From contig CAMIFA010000048.1 of NCBI GenBank assembly GCA_946221495.1, forward strand, positions 1 through 29,935: a stretch of DNA of 29,935 nt. The letters are read 5' to 3'. The stretch is from an uncultured cyanobacterium (GTDB taxonomy: Bacteria > Cyanobacteriota > Cyanobacteriia > Cyanobacteriales > Chroococcidiopsidaceae). This document shows, piece after piece, positions 23,246 to 29,935 of the stretch (position 1 is the stretch's first letter; every line of letters starts with the position of its first letter). The position numbers and the translations under genes were made by a program. The notes under the pieces were generated by a model. That model saw only the letters and a program-made list of their open reading frames with translations, searched no databases and was not told where the DNA came from.

Positions 23246-24190
23246 TCAGGCTGTGAAATCTTGGACGCTCTTGTCAATCCAGAGTACGTTCTTGCTATTT
23301 TGCTGAATTACTTTCGGGGAAACTCTAAAAATGCGTCTGAAGTGACGGCTGAGGTGGCTCTGGTCATAGAACCCAACCTGGGTTGCAATGGCGGCAATCG
23401 TCATCTCACCTGCTTGCAGCAATTCCCTAGCCCGTTCAACCCGGCAGCGAATCTGATACTGATGAGGTGCTAAACTCGTCGATTGCTTGAATAAACGGGC
23501 AAAGTGATAAGCACTCAAATTCACCTCAGCCGCAATTTCATCCAAACTCAAATCTCGATCTAGATGTTCTTGAATATAGGCGATCGCCTGCTGCAACTTA
23601 GACTTGGATAAACCACCAAAATATTGGTGAACCGTTTTCTTAATTGTGCTGTATTCTCTAATCAAATGAATAGCTAGAGCATTTACCAATGATTCAGCAT
23701 AAAGCTGGTTTCCTAGTTTTTCAGCTTTTAGTTCCGCCAAAAGCAAATGACCTAACTGTTGAATTTGAAGATCAGTAGCAGCAAACTGATTAAGAACTTC
23801 AACACAAGCAGCATCAACTTCGATTACTTCTAGTGCCACCTTTGCAATTAAGGCAGGCTCAAGACATAAATGTAGAACATCTACTTCCCTATCCCAGAAA
23901 TATTCTGTAGCTTGGTTCGCAGGAGTCAAAATGATGTCTCCCTTTGCAATCTCTCCTTCATAGACTTGTCCATTAAGCTTCTGCACCAAGCGATACGGCA
24001 AACCGCAGTTTAAGGTAATTAGATGCTGTGCAAGTGGCGGTGAAACTAATTCGTTTGCACGATGATGATGGTACTCAATCACAATACCGTTCCAACCTTT
24101 TAATTTGCTCGAAAACACAGGCTGATCCGGCAACTCATCCAGCAGGTTGATGGTTTTAAGGGATTCATCTTCAGACTGGCTTCGGTGCAT
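23246..24190 (-). CDS. AraC-family transcriptional regulator
   Basis: A 314-residue regulator. The N-terminal half is an AraC-type sensing domain (LITLNCGLPYRLVQKLNGQVYEGEIAKGD). The C-terminal about 100 residues are the double helix-turn-helix DNA-binding domain: IQEHLDRDLSLDEIAAEVNLSAYHFARLFKQ, then ERARELLQAGEMTIAAIATQVGFYDQSHLSRHFRRIFRVSP, with the conserved G-F-x-x-x-S-x-x-x-R-x-F-R pattern. It probably controls the adjacent hydrolase gene 78 nt downstream, responding to a small organic ligand. The coding region holds a HIP1 octamer. No upstream Shine-Dalgarno stands out. Confidence 0.9.
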   Translation of the reverse strand: MHRSQSEDESLKTINLLDELPDQPVFSSKLKGWNGIVIEYHHHRANELVSPPLAQHLITLNCGLPYRLVQKLNGQVYEGEIAKGDIILTPANQATEYFWDREVDVLHLCLEPALIAKVALEVIEVDAACVEVLNQFAATDLQIQQLGHLLLAELKAEKLGNQLYAESLVNALAIHLIREYSTIKKTVHQYFGGLSKSKLQQAIAYIQEHLDRDLSLDEIAAEVNLSAYHFARLFKQSTSLAPHQYQIRCRVERARELLQAGEMTIAAIATQVGFYDQSHLSRHFRRIFRVSPKVIQQNSKNVLWIDKSVQDFTA

Positions 24191-24391
24191 AGGATTGAAA
24201 TTCCTGCAAAGCGATAGGAGAAGTATACAGTGATGTACTGGTGAGAGCGATCAGCCCACGAATATCCTCAGAGCATTGTCTCTACCAATAACTTCAAGAT
24301 AGCTTGATGCTGAATGCTCATAGATAATTTAGCTATACTGTCTCTACCGAGAGCTAAAGCTGCATAACTATAATTATTAGATTGATGTTTT

Positions 24392-24492
24392 GGCGTTGCT
24401 GAAAACATCATATTTTCTGGACAAATGCTTACGCGGTTATAAAAGTTATACGCTCAACGAGCATCATGCTTCATTACAAAATCGGCAACGCC
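24392..24492. mobile_element. MITE-like element, about 100 bp
   Basis: Inverted ends GGCGTTGCTGA (24392-24402) and TCGGCAACGCC (24482-24492) match at 10 of 11 positions. There is no coding capacity and I see no clear target duplication. The end sequence resembles the termini of cyanobacterial insertion sequences. Confidence 0.5.
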
Positions 24493-24520
24493 GACTTTGT
24501 CTATATAGCCCCCGAATAGG

Positions 24521-24718
24521 GTGAATTATATTACGAGTAGACCAGGGTATCTCCCTTCTGGGACTAACTATATTGCCAGCTGTCCAGATAGTATGCCAAC
24601 AGAGGTGAATATGAGGAAAGTTTCTACATATCTTCCGACAAGCTGCGTAGTTTACTCGACCTATAAAGAGTCGATTAGCGGTTGTGAGCAACCACTTTTA
24701 CTACCTGAAACATCCTAG
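24521..24718 (+). CDS. small hypothetical protein (copy A')
   Basis: A GTG-initiated 65-codon frame reading VNYITSRPGYLPSGTNYIAS and on to LLLPETS. It has no domain I know. Its only support is that the first 29 codons align without gaps to 21511-21597 and its end to 21931-21960, with many differences that keep the frame and key residues. The left copy is broken, so this one may be the intact version of a small gene or another remnant. Confidence 0.35.
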   Translation: MNYITSRPGYLPSGTNYIASCPDSMPTEVNMRKVSTYLPTSCVVYSTYKESISGCEQPLLLPETS

Positions 24719-24794
24719 CCCTTGATATTGTCTTGAGACAGCAAGGGGCGATCACCCTCAAATTTACTTCTGAAGTTTTCAATCTTAATTGGTC

Positions 24795-24860
24795 AAAATA
24801 GACAAGTCAAACTTAATAAAAAAATAATTGTACTTTATTCAAGTACAACTTGGCTAATTC
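24795..24860. repeat. direct repeat B, distal side of the integrase relic
   Basis: It is diverged but clearly alignable with 26102-26168; both contain AATAGACAAGT, then TTGTACTTTA and ACAACTTGG. The two copies flank the integrase relic in direct orientation. Confidence 0.65.
24815..24848 (-). terminator. rho-independent terminator after the integrase relic
   Basis: Perfect 8-bp stem, TTGTACTT (24828-24835) and AAGTACAA (24841-24848), with a 5-nt loop. On the minus strand it is followed by a T-rich run (ATTATTTTTTTATT). It begins 13 nt past the integrase stop codon. Confidence 0.65.
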
Positions 24861-24861
24861 C

Positions 24862-26070
24862 CTACAATTCTGGTACTTGTAAGTCTCGCCTATTACCAGC
24901 ATAGTGCTTATAAATTATTTCTGGACTATTGCCTACCCATCTAGCTATATCTTTAACTTCTACTCCGGCATCTAAGCAAAGGGTAATAAATGTGTGCCTG
25001 GTTTGATATTGGGGTCTGTAATGATTAATCTTTCCTTCATCTGCTAACTGTTTAACTATTCCAACATATTGTTTATCTTTATTTTGTACTCCATGCCAAC
25101 ACATAGCATTAAAAGTACAAATATTAACTTGTTTGCCTTTAAGAGATGTGAACACTGGTTCATCTGGATCAACGTTTTCAGGCTTAATTGATATTAAGAA
25201 TGATTGAAGTTGTTTATTGCAGGGAAATATGCGCTTATCTTGATTTTTTAATCCTTTACGAACTCTTTTATTAGGTATGTTCACTACTGCTTCACAGAAT
25301 GTGATTTTAGAACAGTCTGAATTAATATGTTTCTACTTCAAACCAATAGCTTCAGAGGTTCTACAACCTATTAAAAATAGAAAGGTTACAAATGATGTGT
25401 AGTGATTATATTTATTATGTTTTTTAAAGTCTTGAATGATTGTGTCTCTTTCTTCTCTAGTGAATGGATCTATATCTACACTTTCTGATTCTGCTTTAGA
25501 TAACTTTATTTCTGTTGCCATTTCTTGAAAAGGGTTTGAATTAATTAATTTAGATTTAATAGCCCAATCATAGCAAGCATTGAGTTGTGTAATGATTCGC
25601 TTTGCTGTGTAAGCTGAAGTTTTAGATAATAGGAAATCTCTAATTACAATTGCATCATCTAAAGATTTTGTTGGAAATCTTTGAATATGATTATCTACTC
25701 TTGCATAATTTTTGGCTAAGGTAGTTTCTTCAACTTGATTAGAACGAAATATCGTGTATTTTTCCCATAGTTGAGCTAAATCTGGAGCTTCTTTAGGCTT
25801 GATAGCCTCTACAACTGTCAAATGAGTATGAGGCTTGTACTTATCCTAGAGTGCTATCAAAGTTATTTGAAAGTATATCAAGATGCATCTGATGGGCTAT
25901 AAATTCTCCTTTCACCCTGTTCTCAGGAATATCGGCTAATCCAAGCGAGAATGCCTTTTGCTGACCGTCAACTCTAAACCTGATCCTGAGTCGTCCCTGA
26001 AATGATTCAAGAGAGGGAGTACCTTTAGTGTTTTTACCTGTTGGCGTTTTGCTGTACTTAAACTTGATTT
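24862..26070 (-). pseudogene. tyrosine-type integrase, inactivated
   Basis: A phage-type tyrosine recombinase of about 400 codons in three pieces. The first (about 26070 down to 25845) is an Arm DNA-binding domain, LESFQGRLRIRFRVDGQQKAF followed by GLADIPEN...LDILSNNFDSTL. One extra G near 25845 shifts the frame; past it the expected KYKPHTHLTVVEAIKPKE resumes. The core-binding and catalytic domains follow, with catalytic Arg in FLIGCRTSEAIGLK. The next codon is TAG (25333-25335) where a Trp (TGG) is expected (LK*KHIN). The frame then continues unchanged to YQTRHTF (box II Arg) and IYKHYAG with the catalytic Tyr. No start codon is visible upstream. It would have integrated the island into the adjacent tRNA-Ser. 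Confidence 0.85.
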
Positions 26071-26101
26071 AAGTATGATAGTGCGATTTAATCTATCATA
26101 C

Positions 26102-26168
26102 TCAAATAGACAAGTTAAACCTATTAGAAAAGTAGTTGTACTTTAATAAAATACAACTTGGTTTATTC
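26102..26168. repeat. direct repeat B, tRNA side of the integrase relic
   Basis: Partner of 24795-24860. Its central palindrome (TTGTACTTTAATAAAATACAA) is less perfect than in the other copy. It could be an integrase arm-binding region or a duplicated end of an older element. Confidence 0.6.
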
Positions 26169-26199
26169 ACTTATAGGCTGAAATCGTTATCAGTTCTTA

Positions 26200-26250
26200 A
26201 CTTTTCAACGGAGAGGGTGGGATTTGAACCCACGATGACGTTGCCGCCAT
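26200..26250 (-). repeat. att direct repeat, right copy (within tRNA-Ser)
   Basis: Identical to 22014-22064. It covers the 3' half of the functional tRNA gene plus 9 bp beyond the discriminator base. Confidence 0.9.
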
Positions 26251-26295
26251 GACGCATTTCGAGTGCGTTGCATTCAACCACTCTGCCACCTCTCC
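26209..26295 (-). tRNA. tRNA-Ser (anticodon CGA)
   Basis: An 87-nt class II tRNA. The acceptor stem GGAGAGG pairs with CCTCTCC, with G as discriminator base. The anticodon arm is ACGCA-CTCGAAA-TGCGT, giving anticodon CGA for UCG codons. A long variable arm (TGGCGGCAACGTCA region) and the T arm GTGGGTTCAAATCCCAC are intact. CCA is not encoded. The 3' half is restored by the inserted element's att copy, so the gene should remain functional. It lies 55 nt downstream of the comEC stop on the same strand. Confidence 0.95.
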
Positions 26296-26349
26296 AATAG
26301 GCATAATATTAGCTATTTTAAATAAGAATACCACGAAATTTGTAATTTT

Positions 26350-28626
26350 TTACAGCAAAGAAGCATTATTCTCTGTTGCTTCTATAGTTGCTTCAAACTT
26401 TCCTTTAGGTGTCCACTGAATAGCACCATCTTGTCCTGTCAAGAACACCTGAGTTTTGCTTTGACGCAGCATTGATTCAGTCTTAGGGTCAAGGGTAGCA
26501 GATGAGGCGATCGCTACTTTTGGTTTGATCATCTTTAATAAGTCACTAGCTAATGGTTCTCCCGACCAGCAAAGAACTTGTACACGCGGCAAGCTTGCCT
26601 TTATAACTAACTTTTTTTGTTCTTTTTCTAGATTTTTCAGTATTAACCAAGTTTGATCTTGAATTTGTAGCTGTAATATTGGTACTTGAGCATTCATTAA
26701 TTGAACTTTTGTCGAACCAGCGCTAATTGTTTGACCAGCACTTAGAAAATGATACCTCCCCCAACGCGCTTGCACTGCACTCAAAATTCTTGAACTTGTA
26801 GTACCTTGCTCTAAAGCTGCTTGATTGTAAAAAGTCTTAATGGGCATACGCTTGAGAATTTCTAACCAGCCAGCGCTATTGTTAGATTGAGAACTTGTGG
26901 CGATCGCCCAATTAATTTGATTTATCCCCTGCTGCTGCAAAAAAGGTAGCACAGTAAAGCGGACATTATCAGCATCTCCACTATTAATTATGGTTACTTG
27001 TCCATACTCTTGAATTACTAAAACAGGTTCTACCTCAGTTACCAAAACAGTCATACGAAACAAGGTTGCTTGAGTTTGCCAAACTGGGAACAATACTAAA
27101 GTAAATCCAATAACTCCTGCTAACCACCAACGCTTTTGCCACCAAGGTTGCAGCCAAGCTAAACTTATTAACCCGTAGATAACAATTAATTGCAAAACAG
27201 AGATTGTGCCAAAGGCAATAGAATTTCCCGGCAACTGTGAGAAAAATTGTACTATTAGAATTAGCCAATGAGTAGGGTAATACAACAGCCAACTGCAAGC
27301 ACTTCCTGCCAAAGGTGAGATTAAAGCAATCAAAGCGCTGATAATCCCGCCAACGCTAATAACAGAAATTAACGGTGTAGTCAGAATATTGATTATCAAG
27401 CTGTAAAGTGGTACAACGCCAAAAACATGAAGTTGCAGAGGTAGTGTCCATATATAAGCAGCAATCGGAACTGCAATCAAACAAGCGATCGCAGGCGGCA
27501 TCCAGTCCAAGCGTTTAATTAATGGTGGTACTGTTACTATGAGTCCCAGTGTGGCTAAAAAACTTAGCTGAAAGCCTAAATCCCAAATCCATAACGGATT
27601 AAATAGTAGTAAAAGTGTTGCAGCAATTAATAGTGAACCTAGTGGTTTAACTTTACGCTTCATTGCTAAAGCAATTAATGCCCCAAACCCCATAACTACA
27701 GCTCGTAACACCGATGGTTGTAATCCAGTTAAACCAAGAAAAGTAATTAAAGCACCTCCACCCCAAGCAACTTGTAAGCTAGGAGCAAGACGCTTCGTTA
27801 GTGCCAATAGTACACCAAGAATTAAAGAAGTTTGAAATCCAGATGCAGCCAAAGCATGAGCTAATCCGACTGCAATAAATGAGTCGCGGATATCATAAGG
27901 TAAATCAACAGCTTTACTACCCAAAACCATTGAGGTAGCAAGTGAGCCTTCAGGACTACCTAACCAACGAACGAGCGATCGCACAATTCGTTGCCGTACA
28001 ACCCACCATCCCCACTGAGGTTGTTTTTCAGTATCGGCACTTACTTCTCGTCCACTGATCCCGGCAAATGTTCCTTCTCGCGCTAGATAATTGCGAAAGT
28101 CAAAACCTCCTGAATTTACTGCTGGTTTAGGTTTATATAAGACACCAGTAACAGTAATTTCTTGACCTGGATACAAACCAGTAACTTGAAGTAAGGGTAC
28201 GGTTACGTATAACTTACCTGTAACGCTCCTCTCTACTGCCGATTCATCCTCGCCTTTAATTTTGTCTAGGTGAGTAGCCTCTAACCAAAATTGCCCCCGT
28301 TGGCTCCGTGTCAAGCGAGTTGTACTTGCAACCCTACCTTGAACAGTGACAAGCTCTTGACTTATGTCATCAGCAGAAACAAACTTACTAATATCGTTCA
28401 CCCCTGGTTGTGGTGTCCGTACCTGCAAATACAAAGTTGCAAATAAGCCTATTACTCCAGCTATTAACCACAATGATGCTTTAGGGCCAACTCGCCAAAA
28501 ACGTGGTATGACAAAGGCTGCTCCTATGCCTACAGCCAGAACTACATACCCTCCCCAAGATACTGCTGTAGCTAGCAAACCTAAAATGTAGGCTAGACAG
28601 AGAATGACACCATGAGTCTGAGGCAT
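26350..28626 (-). CDS. comEC: ComEC/Rec2 family DNA-uptake channel protein
   Basis: A 758-residue membrane protein of natural transformation, forming the inner-membrane channel for single-stranded DNA. N-terminal hydrophobic segments come first, then a soluble OB-like domain (about 75-210) ending GGFDFRNYLAREGTFAGI. The Competence domain follows with many membrane helices, including LAHALAASGFQTSLILGVLLA, LTGLQPSVLRAVVMG and FNPLWIWDLGFQLSFLATLG. The C-terminal metallo-beta-lactamase-like domain keeps the fold start (TIINSGDADNVRF), but the metal-binding HxHxDH motif is replaced by ATSSQSNNSAGW, so nuclease activity is unlikely. Length is normal for cyanobacterial ComEC. Confidence 0.92.
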   Translation of the reverse strand: MPQTHGVILCLAYILGLLATAVSWGGYVVLAVGIGAAFVIPRFWRVGPKASLWLIAGVIGLFATLYLQVRTPQPGVNDISKFVSADDISQELVTVQGRVASTTRLTRSQRGQFWLEATHLDKIKGEDESAVERSVTGKLYVTVPLLQVTGLYPGQEITVTGVLYKPKPAVNSGGFDFRNYLAREGTFAGISGREVSADTEKQPQWGWWVVRQRIVRSLVRWLGSPEGSLATSMVLGSKAVDLPYDIRDSFIAVGLAHALAASGFQTSLILGVLLALTKRLAPSLQVAWGGGALITFLGLTGLQPSVLRAVVMGFGALIALAMKRKVKPLGSLLIAATLLLLFNPLWIWDLGFQLSFLATLGLIVTVPPLIKRLDWMPPAIACLIAVPIAAYIWTLPLQLHVFGVVPLYSLIINILTTPLISVISVGGIISALIALISPLAGSACSWLLYYPTHWLILIVQFFSQLPGNSIAFGTISVLQLIVIYGLISLAWLQPWWQKRWWLAGVIGFTLVLFPVWQTQATLFRMTVLVTEVEPVLVIQEYGQVTIINSGDADNVRFTVLPFLQQQGINQINWAIATSSQSNNSAGWLEILKRMPIKTFYNQAALEQGTTSSRILSAVQARWGRYHFLSAGQTISAGSTKVQLMNAQVPILQLQIQDQTWLILKNLEKEQKKLVIKASLPRVQVLCWSGEPLASDLLKMIKPKVAIASSATLDPKTESMLRQSKTQVFLTGQDGAIQWTPKGKFEATIEATENNASLL

Positions 28627-28892
28627 TAGCTTTAGTTTTCAGCCTTAGTCTGCGTTAATCTGTGTATTTTGCAAAGCTGTTCACATCCCACAAGCGATCA
28701 TCAGGTATTCATACAGAACGACTAAAATTTTCTTCTATACTGCAAAACTGAATTGTTGCTCAGTTCCGAAATTTCTGGCAAATTAATCACCGTCTTACAA
28801 CCTTCTCAACTACTGATCTTTCTTTATTAAGGGAGCTTTTGAAATATTTACTCTGTATTAACCTAAACTTGCTACTAATGTCATCCCAACTA

Positions 28893-29780
28893 CTAGCTAT
28901 CTAAGGTGTTGACTTTATTTAAGAGTGGAAAACCAAGCATTTCCCGTTGCTGTAGATAAAGTTGGGCTACTTTACGTGCTAAGTTGCGAATTCTGCCAAT
29001 ATAGCGAGTCCGCTCTGTTACCGAAATAACTCCTCTAGCATCAAGTAAGTTGAATGTATGCGAACACTTTAGTACATAATCAAAACTTGGTAAAACCAAT
29101 CCTCGCTCACCTAGCTGCTTTGCTTCTTGCTCATAAAGACCAAACAACGTCAGTAGCATATCTGGATTGGAAGCTTCAAAGTTGTAGGTACACTGCTCAA
29201 TCTCTCCTTGCAAGTGAACATCTCCATAAGAAATTTTGTCTGTCCATTGAATTTTTGTAAATGCCTCAACTTGCTGGAGATACATAGCCAGTCGCTCTAG
29301 TCCGTATGTAATCTCAATTGATACGGGACGACAATCAATGCCTCCACACTGTTGAAAGTAGGTAAACTGAGTAATTTCCATCCCATCTAGCCAAACCTCC
29401 CAACCAGTACCCCAAGCTCCTACCGTCGCATCCTCCCAGTTATCCTCTACAAAGCGAACATCGTGATCTTCCGGACGAATACCCAAAGCTCTAAGTGAAT
29501 CTAGATAAATGTCTTGGATGTTGTTCGGCGATGGCTTAATCAGCACTTGATACTGGTAATAGTATTGGAAGCGATTAGGGTTTTCGCCATAGCGCCCATC
29601 TGTAGGGCGACGACAAGGCTCAACATATGCAACTGACCATGGTTCAGGTCCCAGCGCTCTTAAAAATGTATGCGGATTTTTAGTGCCCGCACCTTTCTCA
29701 ATGTCATAAGGCTGGGCAATAAGGCAGCCGCGATCGCCCCAAAACTGATGCAATGTTGCAATTACCGATTGAAAGTTCAC
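28893..29780 (-). CDS. glyQ: glycyl-tRNA synthetase alpha subunit
   Basis: A 295-residue class II synthetase alpha subunit. It activates glycine and, with the beta subunit encoded elsewhere, charges tRNA-Gly as an alpha2-beta2 enzyme. Diagnostic stretches: FWGDRGCLIAQPYDIEKGAGT, LGPEPWSVAYVEPCRRPTDGRYGENPNR (motif 2 region), FVEDNWEDATVGAWGTGWEVWLDGMEITQFTYFQQ and ITYGLERLAMYLQ (motif 3). Full length. It starts at GTG 29780, because MNFQSVIATLHQFWGDRG is the usual beginning. Confidence 0.97.
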   Translation of the reverse strand: MNFQSVIATLHQFWGDRGCLIAQPYDIEKGAGTKNPHTFLRALGPEPWSVAYVEPCRRPTDGRYGENPNRFQYYYQYQVLIKPSPNNIQDIYLDSLRALGIRPEDHDVRFVEDNWEDATVGAWGTGWEVWLDGMEITQFTYFQQCGGIDCRPVSIEITYGLERLAMYLQQVEAFTKIQWTDKISYGDVHLQGEIEQCTYNFEASNPDMLLTLFGLYEQEAKQLGERGLVLPSFDYVLKCSHTFNLLDARGVISVTERTRYIGRIRNLARKVAQLYLQQREMLGFPLLNKVNTLDS

Positions 29781-29896
29781 AAGTATTGTTCCTTAACAAC
29801 AAAACATAGCGTAACTCATTATTGCTCAAAGCCTTTATCTGTATAAACTTGAGGAAATACCCTAACATTGCTCAAAAAACTTTTCCAAGAAAAAGC

Positions 29897-29925
29897 TTGA
29901 CACATTGAGTCAGGGTTGTTAGATT
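29897..29925 (+). promoter_or_regulatory. sigma70-type promoter candidate, reading out of the window
   Basis: TTGACA (29897-29902), a 17-bp spacer and TAGATT (29920-29925, four of six matches to TATAAT). It points rightward, divergent from glyQ. The gene it would serve lies beyond the right edge. Confidence 0.45.
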
Positions 29926-29935
29926 AATAAAGCGC

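Larger units (their letters stand above)
22014..26250. mobile_element. degraded integrated element in tRNA-Ser(CGA)
   Basis: About 4.2 kb bounded by perfect 51-bp direct repeats, the right one lying in the intact tRNA gene. The tyrosine integrase relic is the gene closest to the tRNA, as is usual for such islands. Cargo is an AraC-type regulator and a crotonase-fold hydrolase on the minus strand, plus a MITE-like element and small duplicated gene fragments. With the integrase dead, the element can no longer excise by itself. Confidence 0.8.

Overview
The window is cyanobacterial chromosomal DNA. About thirty HIP1 octamers (GCGATCGC) are scattered over 30 kb, short tandemly repeated repetitive (STRR) arrays occur between and inside genes, and the gene content fits: PspA/VIPP1-type membrane protein, a PilB/GspE-type ATPase, a fused CobA-HemD, and phylloquinone-pathway menB and menD. 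I cannot name the genus.

Layout, left to right. Positions 1-1117 hold the 3' part of a Gly/Asn-rich repeat protein, followed by a MITE-like element. Then come a type IV pilus/type II secretion ATPase (1722-3353), a repeat-dense spacer, a membrane-anchored TPR protein, the CobA-HemD fusion, CoaE, a PspA-family protein and TenA on the minus strand, a DciA-like DUF721 protein, and a small Cys-rich protein. menB (9630-10463) and menD (13281-15023) lie on the minus strand. Between them, on the plus strand, sits a two-gene cassette: a KAP-type P-loop NTPase and, 3 nt downstream, a MazF/PemK-like protein. folB follows, then a complete minus-strand CUT1 sugar ABC operon (binding protein, two permeases, ATPase; 15485-19818).

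From about 20.1 to 26.3 kb the DNA is a decaying accessory region: a transposase relic, a frameshifted small zinc-ribbon gene, a solitary P-loop kinase, two attC-like sites, duplicated fragments of small genes, and an integrated element in tRNA-Ser(CGA). A perfect 51-bp direct repeat (22014-22064 and 26200-26250) contains the 3' half of the tRNA gene and brackets about 4.2 kb. That segment holds a tyrosine integrase killed by a frameshift and an amber codon, an AraC-type regulator, and a crotonase-fold protein matching the catalytic residues of 6-oxocamphor hydrolase. Core genes resume with comEC, whose C-terminal metallo-beta-lactamase domain lacks its metal ligands, and glyQ.

Working links: menD and menB are consecutive enzymes of naphthoquinone (phylloquinone) synthesis; CobA-HemD serves tetrapyrrole/siroheme/cobalamin synthesis; CoaE, TenA and FolB are cofactor genes; the ABC operon imports an oligosaccharide or compatible solute. 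The parts most worth following up are the NTPase/MazF-like cassette and the tRNA-Ser island with its regulator and hydrolase cargo. All family calls come from reading motifs by eye; no database search was run.
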